A stretch of 64,000 bases of DNA, taken from NCBI RefSeq assembly GCF_012935715.1, contig NZ_CP052860.1, positions 1,798,001 through 1,862,000 on the forward strand. Direction: 5' to 3'. The notes under the pieces are model-generated. The model saw only the letters and a program-made list of their open reading frames with translations. It ran no database searches and had not been told where the DNA came from. Both the position numbers and the translations under genes were made by a program. The DNA is from Pseudomonas sp. ADAK13 (GTDB lineage Bacteria > Pseudomonadota > Gammaproteobacteria > Pseudomonadales > Pseudomonadaceae). Below, one piece after another: positions 40,253-49,107 of this stretch (the stretch's first letter is position 1; each line of letters opens with the position of its first letter).

Positions 40253-40260
40253 TTATTTTT
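40253..40260 (-). promoter_or_regulatory. Hfq/Crc-type AANAANAA motif upstream of hutT
   Basis: The minus strand reads AAAAATAA, a full match to AANAANAA, just 5' of the hutT ribosome-binding site. Binding here would block ribosome entry under catabolite repression. Confidence 0.45.
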
Positions 40261-40293
40261 ATCCTGAGAAAATTCGAATCTGTAGAAGATCAA

Positions 40294-40406
40294 ATGTGGG
40301 AGCTGTCGAGCCCCAGCGAGGCTGCGATAGCGGTGGGTCAGGCTACGAAAATGTTGTCTGTTCCGACGCCATCGCAGCCTCGCCGGGGCTCGACAGCTCC
40401 CACACT
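40294..40406. repeat. Intergenic inverted repeat (GAGCTGTCGAGCCC type)
   Basis: Arms tgtgggagctgtcgagcccc and ggggctcgacagctcccaca flank a loop of about 60 bases between hutH and hutT. The core differs from the common GGCTTGCC class, so this is a separate repeat type that shares only the outer gtgggagct. Confidence 0.85.
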
Positions 40407-40421
40407 GGATCGGTGTCGCTC

Positions 40422-41960
40422 TTACAAGCTCGGCAACAACTTCGCCGGCACCAGCTCATTCAAACAACGCGTCGCCAACAGTTCACTGGCGGCATTGATG
40501 TCTGGCGCAAAGAACCGGTCCTTCTCATAAAACGCCACTTTGCTGCGCAGGATCCCGCGCGCCTTTTCCAGCGCAGGCGAGGTTTTCAAGCCGTTGCGCA
40601 GGTCCAGGCCCTGGCACGCGGCCAACCATTCCACCGCCAACACACCGCGGGTGTTCTCGGCCATTTCCCACAGGCGTTTGCCCGCAGCCGGCGCCATCGA
40701 CACGTGGTCTTCCTGGTTCGCCGACGTGGGCAGGCTGTCGACGCTATGGGGATGGGCCAGCGCTTTGTTCTCGCTGGCCAATGCCGCCGCCGTCACCTGG
40801 GCGATCATGAAGCCGGAGTTCACACCGCCATTGCCCACCAGGAAGGGCGGCAGTTGCGACATGTGCTTGTCCATCATCAGCGAGATGCGGCGTTCGCTCA
40901 GGGAGCCGATTTCCGCGATGGCCAGCGCCATGTTGTCTGCCGCCATGGCCACCGGTTCAGCGTGGAAGTTGCCGCCGGAAATCACGTCACCTTCTGCCGC
41001 AAACACCAGCGGGTTATCCGACACGGCGTTGGCTTCCACCACCAGCACTTCGGCCGCCTGGCGGAACTGGGTCAGGCAGGCGCCCATGACTTGCGGCTGG
41101 CAGCGCAGGGAGTACGGGTCCTGAACCTTGTCGCAGTTTTCGTGGGACTGGGACACTTCACTGCTTTCACCCAGCAGGGCGCGATACGCGGCGGCGGAGT
41201 CGATCTGGCCACGCTGGCCACGGGCGGCGTGGATACGCGCGTCGAACGGCGAGCGCGAACCCAGCACGGCTTCCACCGTCAGGGCGCCACACGCCAGGGC
41301 ACCGGCGAACAGGTCTTCGCCTTCAAACAGGCCACGCAGTGCGTAGGCAGTGGAGACCTGAGTGCCGTTGAGCAGCGCCAGGCCTTCCTTGGCGGCCAGG
41401 GTCAGCGGCGTCAGGCCGGCAACTTTCAGCGCTTCGGTGGCTTCCAGCCATTCGCCCTTGTAGCGGGCCTTGCCTTCGCCCAGCAGCACCAGCGACATGT
41501 GGGCCAATGGCGCCAGGTCACCGGAGGCACCCACCGAACCCTTCAGCGGAATGTGCGGGTAAACCTCGGCGTTGATCAGGGCGATCAGCGCGTCGATCAC
41601 CTGCCGGCGAATCCCGGAAAAACCACGGCTCAGGCTGTTGACCTTGAGCACCATGACCAGCCGCACCAGCGCATCGCTGATGGGCTCACCGACGCCGGCG
41701 GCGTGGGACAGCACCAGGGAACGCTGGAGATTTTCCAGGTCTTCACTGGCGATGCGGGTCGAGGCCAGCAGGCCGAAACCGGTGTTGATGCCATAGGCGG
41801 TGCGGTTCTCGGCGAGAATCTGCTCCACGCAGGCGACACTGGCTTCGATCTGGGCCGAGGCGCTGTCATCCAGACTGAGGGTTACCGGCTGCTGGTAGAT
41901 GGCCCGCAGTTGGGCAAGGCTCAGTTGGCCTGGAATCAGGTTTAGCGCAGTCACATTCAT
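40422..41960 (-). CDS. hutH: Histidine ammonia-lyase
   Basis: Histidase, converting L-histidine to urocanate and ammonia; 512 residues. The MIO cofactor precursor Ala145-Ser146-Gly147 is intact in [15 protein letters not shown], and Tyr56 lies in AYGINTGFG. Other active-site segments are [26 protein letters not shown] and NQEDHVSMA. This is therefore the catalytically competent copy; the neighbour at 42075-43598 is an MIO-less paralogue. A good GGAG ribosome-binding site precedes the ATG. Confidence 0.97.
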   Translation of the reverse strand: MNVTALNLIPGQLSLAQLRAIYQQPVTLSLDDSASAQIEASVACVEQILAENRTAYGINTGFGLLASTRIASEDLENLQRSLVLSHAAGVGEPISDALVRLVMVLKVNSLSRGFSGIRRQVIDALIALINAEVYPHIPLKGSVGASGDLAPLAHMSLVLLGEGKARYKGEWLEATEALKVAGLTPLTLAAKEGLALLNGTQVSTAYALRGLFEGEDLFAGALACGALTVEAVLGSRSPFDARIHAARGQRGQIDSAAAYRALLGESSEVSQSHENCDKVQDPYSLRCQPQVMGACLTQFRQAAEVLVVEANAVSDNPLVFAAEGDVISGGNFHAEPVAMAADNMALAIAEIGSLSERRISLMMDKHMSQLPPFLVGNGGVNSGFMIAQVTAAALASENKALAHPHSVDSLPTSANQEDHVSMAPAAGKRLWEMAENTRGVLAVEWLAACQGLDLRNGLKTSPALEKARGILRSKVAFYEKDRFFAPDINAASELLATRCLNELVPAKLLPSL

Positions 41961-42074
41961 GCTCCTTTTGAGAGTGTTGTTAACTACCAGTCGCTCCGGA
42001 TGCTTCCGTTATCCGCCGCTGTGCTCTTTTAGAGGATCAGTCGGCTTGGCACGCTGGTTATTGTTGGGAAAAGA

Positions 42075-43598
42075 TCAGTGCAAATTCGGTAGCGTGCGTT
42101 GCAGTAAATCGGCGTCCTTGAGCAGCGCGGCGGTGGCTGCGATGTCTGGCGCCAGCCAGCGGTCCTGGTCGTAGGCCGGGACGTGTTCGCGCAGCAAACG
42201 CCAGGCGGCATCGGTGCCGGCGCCGAAGCGTTGCTCCTGGAGGAACTCGAACGCCTGGGCCGCCAGCAAGTACTCGATGGCGAGGATCTGGGTGACGTTT
42301 TCCAGCACCGAATACAGCTTCAGCGCGGCGTTGGTGCCCATGCTCAGGTGGTCTTCCTGCAGGCCCGAGGTGACGAAGTTGTCGAGCACCGCCGGTTGCG
42401 CCAACTGGCGGTTTTGCCCGCACAGCGAGGCGGCGACGTACTGCACGATCATCATCCCGGAGTTGACCCCGGGGTTGCTCACCAGAAACGCCGGCAAACC
42501 ACTGACGTGCGGGTTGATCAGACGGTCCAGGCGACGCTCGGCGATGGAGCCGATTTCTGCCATGGCGATGGCCAGCATGTCTGCCGCCAGGGCCACAGAC
42601 TGCCCGTGGGGATTGGCCTGGGACACCACGCGGTAGTTGTCCGGAGTGCCGAGCACCAGCGGGTTATCGGTGGCGCCGTTGAGTTCGGTTTCGATCTGCC
42701 GGGTGGCGTGTTCCAGTTGGTCGCGGGCCGCGCCGTGCACCTGGGGAATCGAACGGATGCTCAGGGCGTCCTGGGTGCGAATGCCTTTGCTGCTGGCGAT
42801 CACTTCGCTGCCGTCCAGCAACGCGCGCAGGTTGACGCCCACTTGCTGCATGCCCGGGTGCGGCTTGAGCGCGATGATCTCTTCATCAAAGGCGTCGATC
42901 TGGCCGCGCTGGCCTTCGAAGCTCATGGCACCGATCACGTCGGCCCATTGCAGCAGGCGATGCGCATCGGCCAGGGCCAGGCTGCTGAGGCCGGTCATGC
43001 ACGGCGTGCCGTTGACCAGGCACAGCCCGTCCTTGGCGCCGAGCACTACCGGCTGCAAACCTTCTTCAGCCAGCGCCTGGTGTGCGGGAACGATACGGCC
43101 CCGATAGCTGACGTTGCCGACGCCGAGCAAGGCGACGCCAATGTGCGCCATGTGGGTCAGGTAACCCACGGAACCCTGGGACGGCACTTGCGGCGTGATG
43201 CCATGGTTGAGCAGCCCCAGCAGCGAATGCACCACCTGCGGATGCAAGCCGGATTTGCCGTGGCTGTAGTTAATGATTGCCGCACAAATGATCGCGCGGG
43301 TTTGCTCCACACTCAGCGGCGCACCGACGCCGCAGGCATGGCTGAGCAGGGTATTGCGTGACAGCCGGCTCAGTTGTTCGTCCTTGAGCGACACGTTGCA
43401 CAAGGCGCCCAGGCCGGTGTTGATGCCGTAGGCGCGCTCGCCGCTCGTGACGATGCGCTGGACGATGGCCTGGGCATTGTCGATTCGCGCCCAGGCCTGG
43501 CCCGAGAGTTCGAGGACGGCGCCGTGGCGAGCCACGGCGACCACGTCCTGCCAACGCATCGGGGCGTCGGCGATGATGATTTTTTCAGCCTGGGACAT
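42075..43598 (-). CDS. Histidase-like paralogue lacking the MIO (Ala-Ser-Gly) triad
   Basis: A 507-residue member of the aromatic amino-acid lyase superfamily, starting at the ATG at 43598 with AGAGG upstream. It keeps AYGINTGLG with Tyr57 and a recognisable EDHLSMG segment, but at residues 142-150 it reads GSVGYLTHM where HutH has [12 protein letters not shown]: the triad that cyclises to MIO is missing and the loop is three residues shorter. The frame is intact over the full length, so it is not an obvious pseudogene. SBW25 has two hutH genes and, as I recall, only one is needed for growth on histidine, which would fit. Function unknown: a regulatory, binding or different lyase role is possible. 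Confidence 0.85.
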   Translation of the reverse strand: MSQAEKIIIADAPMRWQDVVAVARHGAVLELSGQAWARIDNAQAIVQRIVTSGERAYGINTGLGALCNVSLKDEQLSRLSRNTLLSHACGVGAPLSVEQTRAIICAAIINYSHGKSGLHPQVVHSLLGLLNHGITPQVPSQGSVGYLTHMAHIGVALLGVGNVSYRGRIVPAHQALAEEGLQPVVLGAKDGLCLVNGTPCMTGLSSLALADAHRLLQWADVIGAMSFEGQRGQIDAFDEEIIALKPHPGMQQVGVNLRALLDGSEVIASSKGIRTQDALSIRSIPQVHGAARDQLEHATRQIETELNGATDNPLVLGTPDNYRVVSQANPHGQSVALAADMLAIAMAEIGSIAERRLDRLINPHVSGLPAFLVSNPGVNSGMMIVQYVAASLCGQNRQLAQPAVLDNFVTSGLQEDHLSMGTNAALKLYSVLENVTQILAIEYLLAAQAFEFLQEQRFGAGTDAAWRLLREHVPAYDQDRWLAPDIAATAALLKDADLLQRTLPNLH

Positions 43599-43645
43599 CG
43601 TTGACCTCTTCATCAAATTCGTAATTGTTGTGCAGCTTCACTGGC

Positions 43646-43719
43646 CTCATCACAGGCAAGCCAGCTCCCACAGGGGAAACGCATTCCAAATGTGAGAGCT
43701 GGCTTGCCTGCGATAGCGC
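43646..43719. repeat. Intergenic REP-like doublet
   Basis: Inverted copies tcatcacaggcaagccagctcccaca and tgtgagagctggcttgcctgcgatag lie between hutV and the histidase-like gene; the spacer is only about 20 bases. Confidence 0.85.
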
Positions 43720-43744
43720 CAGCCAACTCACCACAAGTATCGGA

Positions 43745-44569
43745 TCAAACCACCGCCACCCGCCGCTGAACAAACCGGTTCACATACTCATCCGCCGGTG
43801 AATGCAAAATCTCGCGGGGCGTGCCGACCTGGATCAGCTTGCCGTCCTTGAGGATCGCAATGCGGTTGCCGATGCGCACCGCCTCGTCGAGGTCGTGGGT
43901 AATGAACACGATGGTCTTGTGCAGGGTCTTTTGCAGCTCCAGCAACTGGTCTTGCATCTCGGCACGGATCAGCGGGTCGAGCGCACTGAACGCCTCGTCC
44001 ATCAGGATGATGTCGGTGTCGGCCGCCAGCGCCCGGGCCAGGCCTACACGCTGGCGCATGCCGCCGGACAGCTGGTGCGGGTATTTGTTTTCGTAGCCCT
44101 TGAGGCCCACGGTTTCGATCCAGTGCAACGCACGCTCGGCGCACACTTGCCTGGTTTCGCCACGCACTTTCAGGCCGTAGGAAACGTTGTCCAGCACACT
44201 CTTGTGAGGCAGCAGGCCAAAGCTCTGGAACACCATGCTGATCTTGTGCCGGCGGAATTGGCGCAAGGCTTCCATGTCCAGTTGCAGGATGTCTTCACCG
44301 TCCACCAGGATCGCACCGCTGGTAGGGTCGATCAGCCGGTTGAAGTGGCGCACCAGGGTCGACTTGCCTGAACCCGACAGGCCCATGATCACGAAGATCT
44401 CACCGGTGTCGACGCTCAGGGACAGGTCGTTCACGCCCACCACGCAACCGGTCTCGGCCAGCACCTCGTCCTTGGTCTTGCCCTGGCCAATCAACGCCAG
44501 TGCATCCCTGGAGCGGTTGCCGAAAATCTTGAATACGTTTTTGACTTCAATTTTGCTGACAGTAGTCAT
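43745..44569 (-). CDS. hutV: Histidine/quaternary-amine ABC transporter ATPase (HutV)
   Basis: A 274-residue ProV/OpuAA-type ATPase: Walker [16 protein letters not shown], signature [16 protein letters not shown], Walker [15 protein letters not shown] and H-loop [10 protein letters not shown]. It lacks the C-terminal CBS pair of osmoregulated ProV proteins, so it is probably not gated by ionic strength. Its start overlaps the hutW stop by four bases. Within the hut cluster it corresponds to hutV of P. fluorescens. Confidence 0.92.
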   Translation of the reverse strand: MTTVSKIEVKNVFKIFGNRSRDALALIGQGKTKDEVLAETGCVVGVNDLSLSVDTGEIFVIMGLSGSGKSTLVRHFNRLIDPTSGAILVDGEDILQLDMEALRQFRRHKISMVFQSFGLLPHKSVLDNVSYGLKVRGETRQVCAERALHWIETVGLKGYENKYPHQLSGGMRQRVGLARALAADTDIILMDEAFSALDPLIRAEMQDQLLELQKTLHKTIVFITHDLDEAVRIGNRIAILKDGKLIQVGTPREILHSPADEYVNRFVQRRVAVV

Positions 44570-45417
44570 TTGCTCGCCTCATGCCGTGGACGACCATAGG
44601 CTTGCGTAATGCGGTCGATGACCACGGCAAGAATCACGATCGCCAGACCGGCTTCAAGGCCGCGCCCGACGTTAAGCGTCTGGATGCCGACGAGCACATC
44701 TTCACCCAGGCCACGGGCGCCGATCATCGAGGCGATCACCACCATCGACAGGGCCATCATGGTGGTCTGGTTGATCCCGGCCATGATGCTCGGCAGGGCC
44801 AGCGGCAGTTGCACGCCGAACAGTTGCTGCCAGCGGTTGGCACCGAAGGCGTTGATCGCTTCCATGACTTCACCGTCTACCTGGCGAATGCCCAGGTCGG
44901 TCAGGCGAATCAGCGGCGGTGCGGCGTAGATCACCGTGGCGAAAATCGCCGGGACCTTGCCCAGGCCGAACAGCATCAACACCGGGATCAGGTACACGAA
45001 GCTGGGCATGGTCTGCATGATGTCCAGCAGCGGCATCAGCACCGAACGCAGGCGGTTGCTGCGGGCCGACAGAATCCCCAGGGGAATGCCGATCAGCACC
45101 GAGATCACCGTGGCCACCATCATCAGCGCCAGGGTTTGCATCAGCTTGTCCCACAGCCCGACCGCGCCCACCAGAAACAGCAGGCCGACGATCACGACGG
45201 TGGTGAACCACTTGCGAGTGGCATGCCAGGCAATACCGCCAACAATCAGCAGCATCAACCACCAGGGCGCTGCGCGCAGCAAACCTTCCAGGTTAACAAT
45301 GGCCCACAGCAACGTATCGGAGATGTGCCGGAACACATCGCCGTAGTTGGTCACCAGCGCATCGACCCAACTGTTAACCCAGTCGGCGATGGAAAACGTA
45401 AAACTCTCAGGAAACAT
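44566..45417 (-). CDS. hutW: Histidine/quaternary-amine ABC transporter permease (HutW)
   Basis: A 283-residue ProW-type permease with about six helices and the EAA loop around [20 protein letters not shown]. It begins (M)[16 protein letters not shown], typical of the family. In related hut clusters this permease is preceded by the binding protein HutX; here only a short remnant lies upstream (45489-45613), so the transporter lacks a local receptor. Confidence 0.9.
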   Translation of the reverse strand: MFPESFTFSIADWVNSWVDALVTNYGDVFRHISDTLLWAIVNLEGLLRAAPWWLMLLIVGGIAWHATRKWFTTVVIVGLLFLVGAVGLWDKLMQTLALMMVATVISVLIGIPLGILSARSNRLRSVLMPLLDIMQTMPSFVYLIPVLMLFGLGKVPAIFATVIYAAPPLIRLTDLGIRQVDGEVMEAINAFGANRWQQLFGVQLPLALPSIMAGINQTTMMALSMVVIASMIGARGLGEDVLVGIQTLNVGRGLEAGLAIVILAVVIDRITQAYGRPRHEASK

Positions 45418-45453
45418 AGTGTGCTCTCGATCCAGTGGATTGTGGCCGGGCGC

Positions 45454-45477
45454 CCGGTTGCCTGTGGCGGCAACCGG
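45454..45477 (-). other. Stem-loop between the hutX remnant and hutW
   Basis: Perfect nine-base stem CCGGTTGCC/GGCAACCGG with a six-base loop. Hairpins at this place in ABC operons usually follow the binding-protein gene and lift its message above that of the permease, so this one fits as a leftover of an intact hutX-hutW junction. Confidence 0.6.
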
Positions 45478-45488
45478 AAACGCTCAAC

Positions 45489-45613
45489 CTACAAGGCCGC
45501 GTCGATTTTCTTGGCTGCGTTGTCGCTCACCATGCGTGCCAGAGTTCAGGATGTCCCTTGAGGAAAGTTTTCGCCAGTTTTGCTGTTTCAATTCGCTGTT
45601 TGTCATGCGTACC
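45489..45613 (-). pseudogene. Probable 3' remnant of hutX (binding protein of HutXWV)
   Basis: Between the NCS1 permease stop and hutW, the minus strand reads DKQRIETAKLAKTFLKGHPE then LWHAW and a stop; shifting by one base continues VSDNAAKKIDAAL and a stop at 45489. The peptide resembles the C-terminal helix of ProX/HutX-type receptors, and the location is exactly where hutX is expected. No upstream part of the gene remains, because the permease coding sequence begins immediately beyond. The call rests on position and style, not on an alignment. Alternatively this is simply non-coding spacer. Confidence 0.5.
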
Positions 45614-45622
45614 GGGTTCTGG

Positions 45623-47062
45623 TTAAACAGGTAGAGCAGTAGTGCCCTGCACATCTGGCAACACCAGACGCTCGGGAGTCGGGCTGTGCCATTTTTTCGC
45701 GGCCCAGTAGTACAACGCCGCCGGCACCACCAGCCCGATGATCCATGAGATATCGGTGTCGCCAAGGCTGGCCACCAGTGGGCCGGTGTAGAAATGCGTC
45801 GAGATAAACGGCATCTGGATCAGCACGCCGAACACGTAGATGCTGATGCCCATCAGGTTCCAGCGGCCGTAGCGACCGTTAGGGTTGGACAGGGCCGGGA
45901 TGTCGTAGCGCTCTTTGGTGATGCAGTAGAAGTCCACCAGGTTGATCGCACTCCACGGCGTGAAAAACGCCAGCAGGAACAGGATGAACGCCGAGAAATC
46001 CTTGAGGAACGAGTCCTTGCCCAGCAACGCCAGGCCAGCGGCAATCGACACCATGATGAAGATGTACAGCAGGCGCACCGCACTCGAGATATGCCGGCTG
46101 CCACGGAAGCCGCTGATGATCGTCGCAACCGACATAAAGCTGCCGTAGGCGTTGAGCGTGGTCACGGTGACCTTGCCGAAGGCAACGCTGAAATACAGCA
46201 GCGCTGCAACGATCCCGGTGCCGCCGAGGCCGACGATAAACGACACTTCGTGGTGGGCGAATTGCGAGCCGGCCAAGGCAGCCGCAAACACACCAAACAC
46301 CATCGAAGCCTGCGCGCCGATCACTGAACCCAGGCCCACGGCCCAGAAGGTTTTCGAGGCCGACGTGCTGCGCGGCAAGTAGCGTGAGTAGTCCGCTACA
46401 TAAGGGCCAAACGCAATCTGCCAGGACGCCGACAGGGAAATCGCCAGCAGGAAACTGCTGAGGGAAAAATGCTTGTTGCCCAGCAACGCACCGATGTCGT
46501 TACCGGCCAGCAACTTGTAGAACAGGTAGACGAAGGCAATCACCCCCAGCACGCTGGCGATGCGACCGATACCGTGAATCACCCGGTAGCCGAAGATCGT
46601 AAACACCATGATCAGCCCGGCGAACAGCACGATGCCGACCCAGTCTTCAACGTGGAGCAACTGCGCCACCGCCTGCCCCGCCAGCAACGAACCGCTGGCA
46701 GAAAAGCCGATGTACATCAGGCACACCAGCACCAGCGGGATCACCGCGCCATACACGCCAAACTGCACGCGGCTGGAGATCATCTGCGGTAAGCCCAATT
46801 GCGGGCCTTGCGCAGCATGCAGCGCCATGACGCCGCCGCCCAGCAGTTGACCGATCAACAGGCCGATCAACGACCAGAACACATCACCGCCCAGCACCAC
46901 GGCCAGGGCCCCGGTGACAATCGCGGTGATTTGCAGGTTGGCACCCAACCACAGGGTGAACTGACTCAATAGACGGCCGTGTCTTTCCGCTTCCGGGATG
47001 TAGTCGATCGAACGCCTTTCGATCAACGGGGTGGTGCTTGCACGAGCGTCATTTACAGCCAT
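45623..47062 (-). CDS. NCS1-family permease of the hut cluster, probable urocanate transporter
   Basis: A 479-residue permease with about twelve helices, related to cytosine/purine/allantoin transporters (CodB-like). Segments FTLWLGANLQITAIVTGALA, the family's helix-1 signature, and DYSRYLP in the middle are recognisable. Its position directly after hutU matches the gene named hutTu, a urocanate transporter, in P. fluorescens SBW25; I leave the symbol blank because substrate cannot be read from sequence. An Hfq/Crc-type AACAACAA abuts the start codon. Confidence 0.85.
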   Translation of the reverse strand: MAVNDARASTTPLIERRSIDYIPEAERHGRLLSQFTLWLGANLQITAIVTGALAVVLGGDVFWSLIGLLIGQLLGGGVMALHAAQGPQLGLPQMISSRVQFGVYGAVIPLVLVCLMYIGFSASGSLLAGQAVAQLLHVEDWVGIVLFAGLIMVFTIFGYRVIHGIGRIASVLGVIAFVYLFYKLLAGNDIGALLGNKHFSLSSFLLAISLSASWQIAFGPYVADYSRYLPRSTSASKTFWAVGLGSVIGAQASMVFGVFAAALAGSQFAHHEVSFIVGLGGTGIVAALLYFSVAFGKVTVTTLNAYGSFMSVATIISGFRGSRHISSAVRLLYIFIMVSIAAGLALLGKDSFLKDFSAFILFLLAFFTPWSAINLVDFYCITKERYDIPALSNPNGRYGRWNLMGISIYVFGVLIQMPFISTHFYTGPLVASLGDTDISWIIGLVVPAALYYWAAKKWHSPTPERLVLPDVQGTTALPV

Positions 47063-47069
47063 TGTTGTT
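47062..47069 (-). promoter_or_regulatory. Hfq/Crc-type AACAACAA motif at the NCS1 permease start codon
   Basis: The message reads AACAACAAUG, a perfect AAYAAYAA motif whose last A is the first base of the start codon, between the ribosome-binding site (AGAGG) and the AUG. It is ideally placed for translational repression by Hfq with Crc. Confidence 0.6.
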
Positions 47070-47112
47070 CAACCTCTGATGGATTGTTTTGGGGTGATGC
47101 CTTTGTGCAGCC

Positions 47113-48783
47113 TTATTTGATCATCGGCAGGTTCAACCCCTGCTCCTTGGCGCAATCGATCGCGATCTGGTAACCCGCATCCGCATGACGCATCACGCCG
47201 GTCGCCGGGTCGTTGTGCAGCACGCGGGCGATACGCTCGGCGGCTTCGTCGGTACCGTCGCAGACAATCACCATGCCCGAGTGCTGGGAGAAGCCCATGC
47301 CGACGCCGCCGCCGTGGTGCAACGAAACCCAGGTCGCGCCGCTGGCGGTGTTGAGCAAGGCGTTGAGCAGTGGCCAGTCGGACACGGCGTCGGAACCGTC
47401 CTGCATCGATTCGGTTTCACGGTTGGGGCTGGCCACCGAGCCGGAGTCCAGGTGGTCGCGGCCGATCACCACCGGTGCCGACAGCTCGCCGCTGCGCACC
47501 ATTTCGTTGAACGCCAGGCCGAGCTTGGCGCGCTGGCCCAGGCCAACCCAGCAGATACGCGCCGGCAGGCCCTGGAAGCTGATGCGCTCGCGGGCCATGT
47601 CCAGCCAGTTGTGCAGGTGGGCGTCGTCCGGGATCAGCTCTTTGACTTTGGCGTCGGTCTTGTAGATGTCTTGCGGGTCGCCCGACAGCGCAGCCCAACG
47701 GAACGGGCCGATGCCACGGCAGAACAGCGGACGGATGTAGGCCGGTACGAAACCCGGGAAGTCGAAGGCGTTTTCCACGCCCACTTCTTGCGCCATCTGA
47801 CGGATGTTGTTGCCGTAGTCGAACGTCGGGATGCCTTGTTTCTGGAACTCAAGCATGGCCTTGACGTGCACCGCCATCGACTGCTTGGCGGCCTTGATCA
47901 CTTCGGCCGGTTCGGTCTTGGCGCGGGCGCGGTACTCGTCCCAGGTCCAGCCGGCGGGCAGGTAGCCGTTAAGCGGGTCGTGAGCGCTGGTCTGGTCGGT
48001 GACCATGTCCGGGCGCACGCCGCGCTTGACCAGTTCCGGCAGGATTTCCGCCGCGTTGCCCAGCAGGGCGATGGAGATCGCGCGGCCTTCCCTGGTGTAT
48101 TTGGCGATGCGCGCCAGGGCGTCGTCGAGGTCGGTGGCTTGCTCGTCGACATAACGGCTGTTCAAGCGGAAGTCGATGCTGACCTGCTGGCATTCGATGT
48201 TCAGCGAGCAGGCACCGGCCAGGGTCGCGGCCAGTGGCTGGGCGCCGCCCATGCCGCCGAGGCCGGCAGTCAGGACCCAACGGCCCTTGAGGTCATCGTT
48301 GTAATGCTGGCGACCGGCTTCGACGAAGGTTTCGTAGGTGCCCTGCACGATGCCCTGGCTGCCGATGTAGATCCAGCTGCCGGCGGTCATCTGGCCGTAC
48401 ATGGCCAGGCCCTTGGCATCCAGTTCGTTGAAATGCTCCCAGCTCGCCCAGTGCGGTACCAGGTTGGAGTTGGCGATCAGCACGCGCGGCGCGTTGCTGT
48501 GGGTCTTGAACACGCCGACGGGTTTGCCGGACTGCACCAGCAGGGTTTCGTCGTCATTGAGGTGGGTCAGGCTTTCGACGATCTGGTCGTAGCATTCCCA
48601 GTTGCGCGCGGCACGGCCAATGCCGCCGTACACCACCAGTTCTTTCGGATTTTCGGCAACCTGCGGGTCAAGGTTGTTCATCAGCATGCGCAGCGGCGCT
48701 TCAGTCAGCCAGCTTTTGGCGGTCAGCGTGTTGCCGCGTGCGGCACGGATTTCAACGTCACGGTACTTCGTAGGCTTGGTCAC
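47113..48783 (-). CDS. hutU: Urocanate hydratase
   Basis: Second step of histidine catabolism, urocanate to imidazolonepropionate, with a tightly bound NAD. 556 residues from the GTG at 48783, chosen because GAGGA lies seven bases upstream and the product then begins like other pseudomonad HutU proteins ([17 protein letters not shown]). The NAD-binding [12 protein letters not shown] and the conserved [14 protein letters not shown] are visible. It is the first gene of the large minus-strand hut unit, behind a sigma-54 promoter with an overlapping HutC site. Confidence 0.97.
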   Translation of the reverse strand: MTKPTKYRDVEIRAARGNTLTAKSWLTEAPLRMLMNNLDPQVAENPKELVVYGGIGRAARNWECYDQIVESLTHLNDDETLLVQSGKPVGVFKTHSNAPRVLIANSNLVPHWASWEHFNELDAKGLAMYGQMTAGSWIYIGSQGIVQGTYETFVEAGRQHYNDDLKGRWVLTAGLGGMGGAQPLAATLAGACSLNIECQQVSIDFRLNSRYVDEQATDLDDALARIAKYTREGRAISIALLGNAAEILPELVKRGVRPDMVTDQTSAHDPLNGYLPAGWTWDEYRARAKTEPAEVIKAAKQSMAVHVKAMLEFQKQGIPTFDYGNNIRQMAQEVGVENAFDFPGFVPAYIRPLFCRGIGPFRWAALSGDPQDIYKTDAKVKELIPDDAHLHNWLDMARERISFQGLPARICWVGLGQRAKLGLAFNEMVRSGELSAPVVIGRDHLDSGSVASPNRETESMQDGSDAVSDWPLLNALLNTASGATWVSLHHGGGVGMGFSQHSGMVIVCDGTDEAAERIARVLHNDPATGVMRHADAGYQIAIDCAKEQGLNLPMIK

Positions 48784-48862
48784 AAAAAAATCCTCAACGA
48801 TCAATGCGCGAACATGATGGGTGCGAAGAGGATGTCCATGGACTCTTACGCACACATCTTTA

Positions 48863-48876
48863 CTTGTACATACAAG
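48863..48876. promoter_or_regulatory. HutC-like operator of hutU
   Basis: CTTGTACATACAAG is a near-perfect palindrome with six-base arms (CTTGTA/TACAAG), resembling known HutC operators of pseudomonads and enterics. It covers the position about 12 bases downstream of the sigma-54 GC element, that is, the predicted transcription start. Confidence 0.7.
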
Positions 48877-48880
48877 CATA

Positions 48881-48896
48881 TGCAATCAAGCGGCCA
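48881..48896 (-). promoter_or_regulatory. Sigma-54 promoter of the hutU unit
   Basis: The minus strand reads TGGCCGCTTGATTGCA, with GG and GC ten bases apart and a good fit to TGGCAC-N5-TTGC. hutU transcription in P. fluorescens is known to need RpoN with CbrAB or NtrBC, which supports the call. Confidence 0.75.
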
Positions 48897-49083
48897 ACTT
48901 TGCGCGCAAGGTTTGAAGATTTTTCCGGGATGAGGGTGAAAGCCTCGGAAAATAAGGCCTCGCCGCTTGATGAATTTTCTTACAGAGGATTTTTACAGCG
49001 CAGGAGACTTGTCACCGAGGCAGGGCTTTGCGCCATGCTGGGGCGTTCGGTAACAAGTTGGTGCGGGAAGAGGGAAACAACAT

Positions 49084-49103
49084 GTGGGGGGAAGCCCCCC
49101 CAC
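49084..49103 (-). terminator. Hairpin terminator after hutD
   Basis: GTGGGGGG and CCCCCCAC pair across a short loop, five bases beyond the hutD stop on the minus strand. The run after it (ATGTTGTTTCCC) is only partly U-rich, so strength is uncertain. It separates hutCD from the hutU unit. Confidence 0.65.
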
Positions 49104-49107
49104 CCGT

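Larger units (their letters stand above)
48784..49107. other. Intergenic region between hutU and hutD
   Basis: About 320 bases without a gene. From hutU outward it holds the ribosome-binding site, an untranslated leader of about 85 bases, a HutC-like palindrome, a sigma-54 promoter, roughly 180 bases in which an activator (CbrB or NtrC) would be expected to bind but where I see no clear palindrome, and the hairpin terminator after hutD. Confidence 0.7.

Noticed and set aside
41965..41985. AACAACAC before hutH as a Crc/Hfq motif
   Set aside because: It misses the last A of AANAANAA and lies some distance upstream of the ribosome-binding site; too weak to list.
42075..43598. Histidase-like gene as a plain pseudogene
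   Set aside because: The frame is full-length with good ribosome-binding site and conserved surroundings; only the MIO loop is changed, so I report it as a gene with an unusual active site.
49084..49103. G-run after hutD considered as a G-quadruplex
   Set aside because: Only one G-run per strand; it pairs with the adjacent C-run as a simple hairpin.
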